A stretch of 64,000 nt of DNA from CAYLMM01 sp964384825 (GTDB taxonomy: Bacteria > Krumholzibacteriota > Krumholzibacteriia > LZORAL124-64-63). The stretch is from positions 48,754 to 112,753 of the forward strand of contig CAYLMM010000003.1 of assembly GCA_964384825.1 (NCBI GenBank). Direction: 5' to 3'. Shown one piece after another: positions 42,648 through 50,380 of the stretch (position 1 is the stretch's first letter; the number at the start of each line of letters is the position of its first letter). The position numbers and the translations under genes were made by a program. The notes beneath the pieces are model-generated. The model had not been told where the DNA came from. It made no database searches and saw nothing but the letters and a program-made list of their open reading frames with translations.

Positions 42648-44285
42648 ATGTATCTCGAACATTTCGGTCTGGTCTCCGACCCCTTCTCCCTGCGGCCGCA
42701 CCTGCGGTTCCTCTACGACTCCACGCCTTTCGAGGAGACCATGTCCCACCTGGTCTACGGCCTCGAGAACGGCGAGGACATCATCGGGATCACCGGCGAG
42801 ATCGGCACGGGCAAGACCATGGCCCTGCACAGCCTGCTCGAACACGTGCCCGCCACCCATGCGATGGTCCTGGTGAACGTGACCCAGCTCACCTTCGACG
42901 AGATGCTGAAGCTGATCCTCGAGGATCTCGACGTCCCGGTCTCGGGGCCGGTCGACCGGGGCGATCTGGTGGCCGCCCTGAAGCGCAAGACCGTCGAGCT
43001 GCAGCGGGCGGGCCGCCGGGTCCTGCTGGTCGTCGACGAGGCCCAGAACCTGGACGTCGAAGCTCTCGAGGGGCTGCGCCTGCTGACCAACATCGGCCAG
43101 CCGCGCGGACAGGCCCTGCAGATCATCCTCTCCGGCCAGCCGGGGCTGAGCGAGAAACTCGATCGACCCGAACTGGCCCAGCTGAAGCAGCGGATCCGGG
43201 TGCATTACCATCTGGACACCCTGGACATGAAGGAGACCCGCGAGTACGTCGACCATCGCCTGAGCGTCGCCGGCAGCACGCGCGAGATCTTCAGCGCCAA
43301 GGCCTTCGCCCGGGTCCACGAGCTTTCCGGGGGCGTTCCCCGGCTGGTGAACATCGTCGCCGACCGGGCTCTGCTCGCCGCCTTCGTCGACGGTTCCCGG
43401 ACCGTGGAGGAGAAGCACGTCGAGCGGCAGGATCTGGTGCGCGCGCCCGGCGGAGCCTCGGCCGGCGCCTCCGCCGAACCGGCTCCGGATCCCGCCGCCT
43501 CCCGCGCGGCCGTTCCCGGTGACCAACCCGATGCGGGGCCGGATGCGGGGCCGGATGCGGAATCCGACGCCGAACCCGCGGCCGGCGCCGACTCCCGGCT
43601 GTCGGGAGGCTCCCTGGCTGTCCGGCGTCCCCGCCGGCGTACACCGATCGGGGCCGTGGCGGCGATCCTGACGGTCGTGGCCGTCCTGGTCTGGATCTTC
43701 GCCTTCGGCGGATTCGAGACCCTGCAGGACGCGGGCGTCGTCTCGTTCGGCGGCCAGGACGCCGGACGGGTCGCCCAGCCGGCGGCCGGAACGGCGTCAT
43801 CCCCGGCGGATCCGCGGCAGGATGCCGACCTGCCGGTCGAAGCGGCTTTCCCGCCGGACATGGCGGACGCCGAACCGCAGGACTCCGATGCGGCAGAGGC
43901 GGCGGCCGATTCCGCGTCCCTGTCCGTCACCGCGGCGGCCGCTGCGGCGGAGATTGATTCCGCCGCCTCGGTTGCGGCTTCCCCCGCCGGCGCCCGGCCC
44001 GCGGAAGACCCGTCCGGGCACGGCGAAAACGTGATCTCCGGAAGGCCCGACTCGGGTTATTACGTGCATGTGGGCTCGTTCCTCGACATCGCGCGCGCCG
44101 AGCGCCTGCGCGGGAGCCTGGCCGGCGATCTGCAGGCGATCATCTGGATCAAGGAGATCGGCGACAAGACCTGGAACCGCGTCTTCGTCGGTCCCTATCC
44201 GGACCAGGACGCCGTCGGCGAAGCCGAGATTTTCCTGCGCGGCAACCCCGGGGTCGATTCCACGCTGATCCACAGGATCCGCTGA
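42648..44285 (+). CDS. ExeA/PEP-CTERM-locus-type AAA ATPase with SPOR domain
   Basis: Protein of 545 aa. Residues 1-265 are the ExeA/GspA-like ATPase found in exosortase (XrtA) polysaccharide loci: MYLEHFGLVSDPFSLRPHLRFLY, Walker A GEIGTGKT, Walker B LLVVDEAQN, arginine-rich QRIRV. Then come a low-complexity acidic linker (with a 12-bp tandem repeat), one membrane helix ~332-352, a second Ala/Glu linker and a C-terminal SPOR domain (~469-545, YYVHVGSFLDIARAERL) that binds denuded peptidoglycan glycan. It may couple ATP use to envelope passage of the polymer. ATG 42648 suits GGAAG; 42645 is possible. Confidence 0.9.
   Translation: MYLEHFGLVSDPFSLRPHLRFLYDSTPFEETMSHLVYGLENGEDIIGITGEIGTGKTMALHSLLEHVPATHAMVLVNVTQLTFDEMLKLILEDLDVPVSGPVDRGDLVAALKRKTVELQRAGRRVLLVVDEAQNLDVEALEGLRLLTNIGQPRGQALQIILSGQPGLSEKLDRPELAQLKQRIRVHYHLDTLDMKETREYVDHRLSVAGSTREIFSAKAFARVHELSGGVPRLVNIVADRALLAAFVDGSRTVEEKHVERQDLVRAPGGASAGASAEPAPDPAASRAAVPGDQPDAGPDAGPDAESDAEPAAGADSRLSGGSLAVRRPRRRTPIGAVAAILTVVAVLVWIFAFGGFETLQDAGVVSFGGQDAGRVAQPAAGTASSPADPRQDADLPVEAAFPPDMADAEPQDSDAAEAAADSASLSVTAAAAAAEIDSAASVAASPAGARPAEDPSGHGENVISGRPDSGYYVHVGSFLDIARAERLRGSLAGDLQAIIWIKEIGDKTWNRVFVGPYPDQDAVGEAEIFLRGNPGVDSTLIHRIR
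43530..43560. repeat. 12-bp tandem repeat in the ATPase linker
   Basis: GATGCGGGGCCG occurs twice in full and once in part, encoding Asp-Ala-Gly-Pro units in the disordered linker. In-frame length variation is possible. Confidence 0.7.
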
Positions 44286-44288
44286 GCC

Positions 44289-45518
44289 GTGAACGTCGAA
44301 GCGAAACGCCGTCCGCTGCGCGTCGCCCAGTTCATCGAGACCCTCGAGACCGGCGGCGCGGAGCATCTCGCCATCCAGATCGCCAACGGCCGGGCGGCCG
44401 CCGGCGACGCCTCGCACCTCTATGTCATGCGCGGCCCCGGAGCCCTGTCCCCGCGGATCGCCCCGGACGTCCGCGTGCGGTACCTGCGTTTCGAACGGGC
44501 CTCGATCGGCGCGCCGCCGCGATTCGCCGCCTCGCTGCTGCGCGGTTCACGGATGCTCCGCTCCCGGATGGACGAAGACCGGATCGACGTCCTGCAGACC
44601 CACCTGCCCGGATCCAATTATTGGGGGTTGCTGCTGCGCCTGCTGGGCGTGCGCGGGATCGTGCCGACCATCCACAACAACCAGGAATTCGGCTACGGAG
44701 AATCGGTCTCGGGATTCCGGATGCGATTGCGGCGCGCGGCCTACGGACTGATGCTGCGCCGCTGCCCGGCAACGGTCTGCGTTTCGGAGATGGTCAAGAG
44801 GTCGATGATCGACGAGCTGGGGCTCGACCCGGGGACCGCCGCCCGAATGGCGGTGGTGCCCAACGGCGTGCCGGTGCCCGCGCGCCGCGATGCGGCCGTT
44901 CTGGCCGCGACCCGGGAACGGTACGGCGTTCCCGCGGATTCCCCCTTCCTGCTGGCGGCCGGTCGGCACACCGAACAGAAGGATTTCCGGACCCTGATCG
45001 ACGCCGTCGGACGGCTGCGCGCATCGGGCCGGCGGCCGCGGCTGGTGCTGGCGGGCGACGGTCCGCTGCGCGAGAGCCTGCGCGCGCAGGCCGAGGCCGG
45101 GGGACTCGCCGGGACCGTCATCCTGCCGGGCAACGTCGAAGATCTGGGCGACCTCTTCCAGGCGGCCGACATGTTCGTGATGAGTTCGCTCTGGGAAGGA
45201 CTGCCCCTGGTCCTGCTCGAGGCGCTGGCTTCGGGCTGCGCCGTGGTGGGGACGCGCATTTCCGGCATCGACGAGATTCTCGGCGGCGGCGAGGGGGCGT
45301 CCGGCGCCGGGCTGCTGGTCCCGCCCGCCGATCCCGATGCGCTGGCCGAAGCGGTGGCCTCGCTGATCGACGATCCGCAGCGTCGCGCCGTTCTCGGCGC
45401 CGCCGGCCGCGCCCTGGTCGAGGATCGTTTCAGCTTCGCGCGGGTCGACCGCGATCTCGGCGAACTCTACGCCCGGGTGGCCGCCGGCCGCGCTCCGGAG
45501 CCGGAGGCCCGCGCATGA
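44289..45518 (+). CDS. Family-4 glycosyltransferase
   Basis: Protein of 409 aa, GT-B fold. FIETLETGGAEHLAIQIANG is the acceptor-side glycine loop; PFLLAAGRHTEQKDFRTLI, LAGDGPLRESL and SSLWEGLPLVLLEALASGCAVV are donor-side GT4 motifs with E-x7-E. It probably adds a sugar to the lipid-linked repeat. The GTG start at 44289 lies 3 bp after the ATPase stop and lacks a clear ribosome site, so it may rely on coupling. Its stop overlaps the mqnA start (ATGA). Confidence 0.9.
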   Translation: MNVEAKRRPLRVAQFIETLETGGAEHLAIQIANGRAAAGDASHLYVMRGPGALSPRIAPDVRVRYLRFERASIGAPPRFAASLLRGSRMLRSRMDEDRIDVLQTHLPGSNYWGLLLRLLGVRGIVPTIHNNQEFGYGESVSGFRMRLRRAAYGLMLRRCPATVCVSEMVKRSMIDELGLDPGTAARMAVVPNGVPVPARRDAAVLAATRERYGVPADSPFLLAAGRHTEQKDFRTLIDAVGRLRASGRRPRLVLAGDGPLRESLRAQAEAGGLAGTVILPGNVEDLGDLFQAADMFVMSSLWEGLPLVLLEALASGCAVVGTRISGIDEILGGGEGASGAGLLVPPADPDALAEAVASLIDDPQRRAVLGAAGRALVEDRFSFARVDRDLGELYARVAAGRAPEPEARA

Positions 45519-46369
45519 CCTTCCGCATCGCGCCGATCTCGTTCCTGAACACGTGGCCCCTGGTCGAGCCCCTGCGCGACCTCCCGCCCGGCGAGGTCGA
45601 GCTGACCTTCGACCTGCCGAGCCGGCTGCCGGATCTGCTGGCTTCGGGAGCCGCGGACGCGGCCCTGATCCCGGCGGTGGAGTATCTGCGCGGCGCGGGC
45701 GCGGCGATCGTGCCCGGGGTGGCCATCGGATCGGTGGGGCCGGTCGACAGCGTGAAGCTGTTCTACCGGGGCCCGCTGGCCTCGCTGCGCCGGATCGCCG
45801 TCGATCGCGGCAGCCGGACCTCGGTGGCCCTGATGCGGGTCCTGCTGGGCGAGATGTGCGGCATCGATCCCGAGCGGACGGCCCTGGAGCCCGATCCCGC
45901 CGATCCGCTGGCCGGGCAGGACGCCGCCCTGATCATCGGCGACCGCTGCTTCGAGGCCGAACGGACCCTGCGCGAATCCGGCCGCGACGACGTGCGCCGT
46001 CTGGACCTGGCCGCGGCCTGGCGCGATCTGACCGGGAAGCCCTTCGTCTTCGCCGTCTGGACGGTGAGCGAGGCTTTCCTGGCTTCGGCCTCGTCCGCCG
46101 AGAGGGACGCACTGACCGCCCTGCTGCGAGACGCGGCCCGCGGCGGGATGGACGCAATGCCGCGGCTCGCGTCCCGGGCCGTCGCCGAGGGCCTGCTGGG
46201 CGTCGGCGGCGTCTCGACGGTCGACGCCGTCAGCCGCTACTTCCGGGAATCGCTCGATTACGATCTCGGGGAGGAGCAACTGGCGGGGCTGCGCCTGTTC
46301 CGCGACATGGCCGCCGCCCGGGGTCTCTGCCCGCTCGGCCGCCGGCTCGTCCTGCTGCCCGGGGCCTGA
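45515..46369 (+). CDS. mqnA: Chorismate dehydratase MqnA (futalosine menaquinone pathway)
   Basis: Protein of 284 aa. RIAPISFLNTWPL at the start, PSRLPDLLASGAADAALIPAVEYL, GPVDSVKLFYRGPL and GQDAALIIGDRCF fit the MqnA periplasmic-binding-like fold. It converts chorismate to 3-enolpyruvylbenzoate, the first step of the futalosine route. The ATG at 45515 overlaps the glycosyltransferase stop, tying a respiratory-quinone gene to the polysaccharide operon; mqnC follows after 124 bp. mqnB and mqnD are not in the window. Confidence 0.92.
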   Translation: MTFRIAPISFLNTWPLVEPLRDLPPGEVELTFDLPSRLPDLLASGAADAALIPAVEYLRGAGAAIVPGVAIGSVGPVDSVKLFYRGPLASLRRIAVDRGSRTSVALMRVLLGEMCGIDPERTALEPDPADPLAGQDAALIIGDRCFEAERTLRESGRDDVRRLDLAAAWRDLTGKPFVFAVWTVSEAFLASASSAERDALTALLRDAARGGMDAMPRLASRAVAEGLLGVGGVSTVDAVSRYFRESLDYDLGEEQLAGLRLFRDMAAARGLCPLGRRLVLLPGA

Positions 46370-46377
46370 GCCTCGAT

Positions 46378-46417
46378 GCCGCCGCGACGATCGCGGCGGC
46401 GGTGGCGATCGTCTTGC
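46378..46417 (+). promoter_or_regulatory. Hairpin plus sigma-54-like element before mqnC
   Basis: A perfect 10-bp stem (GCCGCCGCGA 46378-46387, TCGCGGCGGC 46391-46400) is followed by TGGCGATCGTCTTGC (46403-46417), which has GG-N10-GC and TTGC. The hairpin has no U tract. The sigma-54 match is of a quality expected a few times by chance in a window this size. Confidence 0.25.
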
Positions 46418-46493
46418 CCGTTGGCTAGATTCTGCCTGTCGACGCGGCCCGCGGGGGCCGCATTCCATCACCGCATCCGTTCCTGGGAGCGTC

Positions 46494-47663
46494 ATGTCCG
46501 ATAACGATCCGCTCAGCAGCCTGCCTGTCGACGAGGTTCACGCCTTGCCTCACGAATCCTCCGGCCTGGCCCGCGAACTGCTCGCCGAGGCCCTGGAGCG
46601 CCGCCTGTCCGGCGGCGAGATCCTGGCGCTCTTCGAGGAGGCGGCCCTGCACGACCTGGCGGGCGCGGCCCATGCGCTGCGGCTGAAGCGCTGCGATCCC
46701 GGGATCGCGACCTACGTCGTGGACCGCAACGTGACCTACACCAACATCTGCTACGTCGACTGCGAGTTCTGCGCCTTCAACCGCCACAAGGGCGACGACG
46801 ACGCCTACCTGCTCGACGACGGCGAGATCCACGCCAAGGTCGAGTCGGTCATCGCGGCGGGCGGCAACCAGATCCTGCTGCAGGGCGGCCACCATCCGAA
46901 CCTGAAGCTCGAGCACTACGAGCGGATGCTCTCGGGTCTGAAGGCGGATTTCCCCGATCTCTGGGTCCACGGATTCTCGCCGAACGAGGTGCAGCACTTC
47001 GCCAAGGTCAGCCGGATCACCACGCTGGACGTCCTGAGGCGGCTCCGCGACGCGGGCCTGGATTCGATGCCCGGCGGCGGCGCGGAGATCCTCACCGACC
47101 GCGTCCGCGGCGTCCTGGCCCCGCGCAAGACCACCGCCGACCAGTGGATCGCCATCATGGAGGAGGCCCATTTCCTGGGCCTGCCCACCACCGCCACGAT
47201 GATGTTCGCCCACATCGAGACCTTCGCCGAGCGGGTCGAGCATCTGCTGCGCCTGCGCGAGAGCCAGGAGAAGACCGGCGGCTACACGGCCTTCATCCCC
47301 TGGACCTTCCAGCCCGGCAACACGCCCCTGAGCCGCCGGCCCGAGCTGATGGCGCCCGTCGAGGCGCGCGGCTATCTCGGCGCGCTGGACTACCTGCGCA
47401 CCCTGGCGATCTCGCGGATCGCCCTGGACAACTTCGCCAACATCCAGGCCAGCTGGGTCACCCAGGGCAAGGCGGTCGGACAGCTCACGCTGCTGTACGG
47501 CGCGAACGATCTGGGCAGCACGATGATGGAGGAGAGCGTCGTCTCGGCGGCGGGCACGACCCATCCGCTGACCCGGGCCGACCTGGACGAGATGATCCGC
47601 GGCGCCGGCTTCAAGCCCGCCAGGCGCGACAACGGCTACAACGTGCTGAAGGTGGTCGAATAG
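46494..47663 (+). CDS. mqnC: Dehypoxanthine futalosine cyclase MqnC (radical SAM)
   Basis: Protein of 389 aa. Radical SAM cluster motif CYVDCEFC (C86-x3-C90-x2-C93) follows VDRNVTYTNI, the signature of MqnC/MqnE/CofH relatives. QILLQGGHHPNLKLEHYE, GGGAEILTDRVR and FIPWTFQPGNTPL are MqnC-type. It closes the ring of dehypoxanthine futalosine with SAM in menaquinone synthesis. GGGAG lies 4 bases before the ATG. Ends 5 bp from the convergent gene at 47669. Confidence 0.94.
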   Translation: MSDNDPLSSLPVDEVHALPHESSGLARELLAEALERRLSGGEILALFEEAALHDLAGAAHALRLKRCDPGIATYVVDRNVTYTNICYVDCEFCAFNRHKGDDDAYLLDDGEIHAKVESVIAAGGNQILLQGGHHPNLKLEHYERMLSGLKADFPDLWVHGFSPNEVQHFAKVSRITTLDVLRRLRDAGLDSMPGGGAEILTDRVRGVLAPRKTTADQWIAIMEEAHFLGLPTTATMMFAHIETFAERVEHLLRLRESQEKTGGYTAFIPWTFQPGNTPLSRRPELMAPVEARGYLGALDYLRTLAISRIALDNFANIQASWVTQGKAVGQLTLLYGANDLGSTMMEESVVSAAGTTHPLTRADLDEMIRGAGFKPARRDNGYNVLKVVE

Positions 47664-47668
47664 GCGGA

Positions 47669-48946
47669 TCAGTCCAGCCGGATCCAGTCGTCGCCGTAGA
47701 TCGCCCGCGGGAAGAGCCGCGGCACCAGCCCGTAGAGGAACTGGCGCAGCTTCAGCGCCATGTGGCTGGCGGTGTGCGATCCGTGCACCGTGCGCAGGAA
47801 CCCCTCGAGCGTGTAGATCTGGATCTCGACCTTGAAGCTGTAGGGCGGCCGCCCCGGCTCGGGGTTGGGGTGCAGGATGTCCAGGTCCCCCTTGAAGACC
47901 TTGTATCCCTTGCCCGATTGCGGATTCAGCCGCGAACCGCCCGGCTGCTCGCTCGAGGTGTCGGTGACGTTCCGCCAGCGGAGCAGGCTGCCGAACATGT
48001 AGCCGAAGACGCCCAGCAGCTCGCTCAGCTGATCGTCGTTCGGCACGATGAACATCGCGCCGAGCAGGTCGGAGATGTCGTCGGGATCGGCGATGTTGCG
48101 GCGGATCATCTTCGAGAGGATCGAACCGTTGCGGCTGCTGCTCATCGACTCCCAACGGCGGCGCTCCAGCACGCGGTGGCGGCCGCCGACGATCTCGTAG
48201 CTGACCGGGGTCACCGACCGCTTGAAGCGGCAGCTGTAGTAGAGGATGTCCAGCGGAGTCTTGCGGTCGCGCACCAGGGGCTCGACGTACTTCGAGTTGA
48301 AGGTCCAGACCTGCTGACCGGGCCGCTGCCCGATGTTGTAGAGGATCGATTCGCCGTCCTGATCGATCTCGAAACCGACCTGGATGTCGTGGGTCTCGCT
48401 GCAATGCCGCCAGAGCCCGTCGGTGATCAGGTTCTCGAAGAAGGTCTTGTGCCGAGGTCCGTCCTGGATGTCGCGGGAGTGGTCGATGTCGATCAGCAGC
48501 TGGGCGAGGTAGAGCTTCCGCTGCGCCTCGTAGCGGGTGCGGCGGTCCTCGCGGCTGAAGAGCAGGCCGAGCAGGGTCCGCAGGTCGTTGCAGGCGGTGA
48601 TCCTGGGCAGCGGCTCGACGCGGGCTCCGGCCTCGTCGGGCAGCAGTTCGGCCAGCTCGGCCAGGTAGGCGTTCACCTCGTTCAGATAGTCGACCATCCG
48701 CGGCTGGTCGTCGCGCTGCGGGGGTGTTCCGATCGGATGCAGCAGCTTGGCGATGTTGGCGCGGTAGGTGTCCTCGTCGATGCGGGAGCGCTTGAAGATC
48801 TGCCAGAATATCCGGCCCTGGCGGGTCGGCCGGTCGATGTAGCGGGGATCGAGATAGGGATGGGCGTCGAAGGAGACATCCCAGGGGTCGCCGTTCTGGC
48901 CGGCGGGGCGGCGGAGTTGGAAGGAATCGACCCAGCGCTGATTCAT
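47669..48946 (-). CDS. Uncharacterised protein, possible remote RelA/SpoT-like domain
   Basis: Protein of 425 aa, cytoplasmic, no membrane segment or signal peptide. I do not recognise a named family. Residues ~255-400 have the order of a RelA/SpoT nucleotidyltransferase: SILSKMIRR, then DISDLLGAMFIV (compare DLIGIR), then YSFKVEIQIYTLEGFLR (compare VEVQIRT). The Asp of DLLG and the Glu/Gln of EIQ are kept, but the arginine after DLLG is replaced by Met. The N-terminal ~250 residues are Arg- and acid-rich and match nothing I know. If real it could be a (p)ppGpp-type or other nucleotide transferase. Sole gene between convergent mqnC and the PLP enzyme, which ends 55 bp upstream. Confidence 0.6.
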   Translation of the reverse strand: MNQRWVDSFQLRRPAGQNGDPWDVSFDAHPYLDPRYIDRPTRQGRIFWQIFKRSRIDEDTYRANIAKLLHPIGTPPQRDDQPRMVDYLNEVNAYLAELAELLPDEAGARVEPLPRITACNDLRTLLGLLFSREDRRTRYEAQRKLYLAQLLIDIDHSRDIQDGPRHKTFFENLITDGLWRHCSETHDIQVGFEIDQDGESILYNIGQRPGQQVWTFNSKYVEPLVRDRKTPLDILYYSCRFKRSVTPVSYEIVGGRHRVLERRRWESMSSSRNGSILSKMIRRNIADPDDISDLLGAMFIVPNDDQLSELLGVFGYMFGSLLRWRNVTDTSSEQPGGSRLNPQSGKGYKVFKGDLDILHPNPEPGRPPYSFKVEIQIYTLEGFLRTVHGSHTASHMALKLRQFLYGLVPRLFPRAIYGDDWIRLD

Positions 48947-49001
48947 GATCTCCTCAGGCGGGCCGGGCGCCGGGGCCCGCGGGCCCCGGCGCCGACTCCG
49001 C

Positions 49002-50189
49002 TCAGATCTGCGCCAATGCCGCGTCGAGATCGGCGATGAGGTCTTCGACGTCCTCGCAGCCGACCGCGATGCGCACCAGCTCGTCCAGGATGTCGGCCTG
49101 CATCCGCTCCTCGCGGGGGATGCCGGCGTGGGTCATCGAGGCCGGGTGCTCGATCAGCGACTCGATGCCGCCGAGGCTGACCGCCAGGGTCGGGATCTTC
49201 ACCGAGTTGATCAGCTTCTTGCCCGCCTCGAGCCCGCCCTTGACGCCGAAGGACATCACGGCGCTCGGACCGGCCATCTGCTTCTTGCCCAGCTCGTACT
49301 GGGGATGGCTCTTCAGACCCGGGTAGCGGATCCACTCGATCTTCGGGTGGTTCTCGAGGTATTCGGCGATCTTCATGGCGTTGGCTTCGGCCTTGTCCAT
49401 TCTCAGAGCCAAGGTACGCACGCCGCGCAGGACGAGCCACGCCTGGTGGGGATCCATCGTCCCGCCGATGTTCAGGTGCACCTTGCGCAGCCTGGCCAGG
49501 ACCTCGGGATCCTTGGCGACGACCATTCCGGCCACCACGTCGCTGTGGCCGTTGATGAACTTCGTCATGCTGTGAACCACGATGTCGGCGCCGAGTTTCA
49601 ACGGATTCTGCCGCACGGGCGAACAGAAGGTGTTGTCGACCGCCAGCAGGGCCCCGCCCGCGTGCGCTATCTCGGCGATGGCGGCGATGTCGCACATCTT
49701 CATCGTCGGGTTGGCCGGCGACTCGATGTAGACCAGCGAGGTCTCGGGGCGCATGGCGGCCTTGACCTTTTCGGGATCGGAGGCGTCGACGAAGGTCGAC
49801 TCGACGCCGAAGCGGGGGTACTCGCCCTCCAGGATCATCCGCGAGGGGCCGTACAGCGATTCCATGGCCACGGCGTGCTTGCCGGCGCCCAGGAAGGTCA
49901 GGTAGACCATGTTGACCGCGGCCATGCCGGTGGCGGCCGCCAGGGCGCCGCAGCCGCCCTCGAGCGTCGCGATGCTCTCCTGCAGGGCGGCGGTGGTCGG
50001 GTTGCCCAGCCGCGTGTAGATGTATCCGTCCTCGGTGCCCGCGAAACGGTGGGCTCCCTGGTCGGCGTCGACGAAGCTGAAGGTCGAGGACTGGTAGATG
50101 GGCACCGAAACCGCGCCGCTGGCGGGGTCTCCATGCTGGCCGGCGTGGACGACCTTGGTGTGCATGCGCATCTTGCTGACGTCGTTCAT
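49002..50189 (-). CDS. Cys/Met-metabolism PLP enzyme (methionine gamma-lyase-like)
   Basis: Protein of 395 aa, fold-type I PLP enzyme. YTRLGNPTTAALQESIATLEGG (PLP phosphate-contact Tyr/Arg region), VDNTFCSPV and the lysine in HSMTKFINGHSDVVAG are diagnostic of the cystathionine/methionine gamma-lyase family. It should cleave or exchange groups at the gamma carbon of a sulfur amino acid; gamma-lyase versus gamma-synthase cannot be resolved by eye. AAAGGA is 9 bases before the ATG. Monocistronic or followed by the gene at 47669 after 55 bp. No SAM riboswitch is evident upstream. Confidence 0.92.
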   Translation of the reverse strand: MNDVSKMRMHTKVVHAGQHGDPASGAVSVPIYQSSTFSFVDADQGAHRFAGTEDGYIYTRLGNPTTAALQESIATLEGGCGALAAATGMAAVNMVYLTFLGAGKHAVAMESLYGPSRMILEGEYPRFGVESTFVDASDPEKVKAAMRPETSLVYIESPANPTMKMCDIAAIAEIAHAGGALLAVDNTFCSPVRQNPLKLGADIVVHSMTKFINGHSDVVAGMVVAKDPEVLARLRKVHLNIGGTMDPHQAWLVLRGVRTLALRMDKAEANAMKIAEYLENHPKIEWIRYPGLKSHPQYELGKKQMAGPSAVMSFGVKGGLEAGKKLINSVKIPTLAVSLGGIESLIEHPASMTHAGIPREERMQADILDELVRIAVGCEDVEDLIADLDAALAQI

Positions 50190-50290
50190 GGCGGTGAATC
50201 CTTTCTGATCACTGCAAGAACCAGTTGTGACTCACCCCGAGGCCGCACGCACGGGCGGTAACGTGACGGGATGGGGGTCGGAATCTGATT

Positions 50291-50318
50291 TTGCCCGGTC
50301 GGGCGGCCACACTATAAT
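50291..50318 (+). promoter_or_regulatory. Sigma-70 promoter of the secreted subtilase gene
   Basis: TTGCCC (50291-50296), 16-bp spacer, TATAAT (50313-50318). The -10 is perfect, the -35 matches 4 of 6. The leader to the ATG at 50381 is ~57 bases with GGAGG close to the start. Confidence 0.65.
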
Positions 50319-50380
50319 AGGATGCGGGTCCCGAGTTTCAAAATCCCAAGGCTTTCTTCCCACATCTGGTGGAGGTGGAC

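Noticed and set aside
36094..45518. Exosortase (XrtA) or PEP-CTERM proteins expected beside the ATPase
   Set aside because: No protein in the window has the exosortase catalytic Cys/Arg/His membrane pattern or a PEP-TM-Arg C-terminus.
50190..50380. SAM or cobalamin riboswitch upstream of the Cys/Met PLP enzyme
   Set aside because: No conserved riboswitch core or terminator pair could be recognised, and the leader is short.
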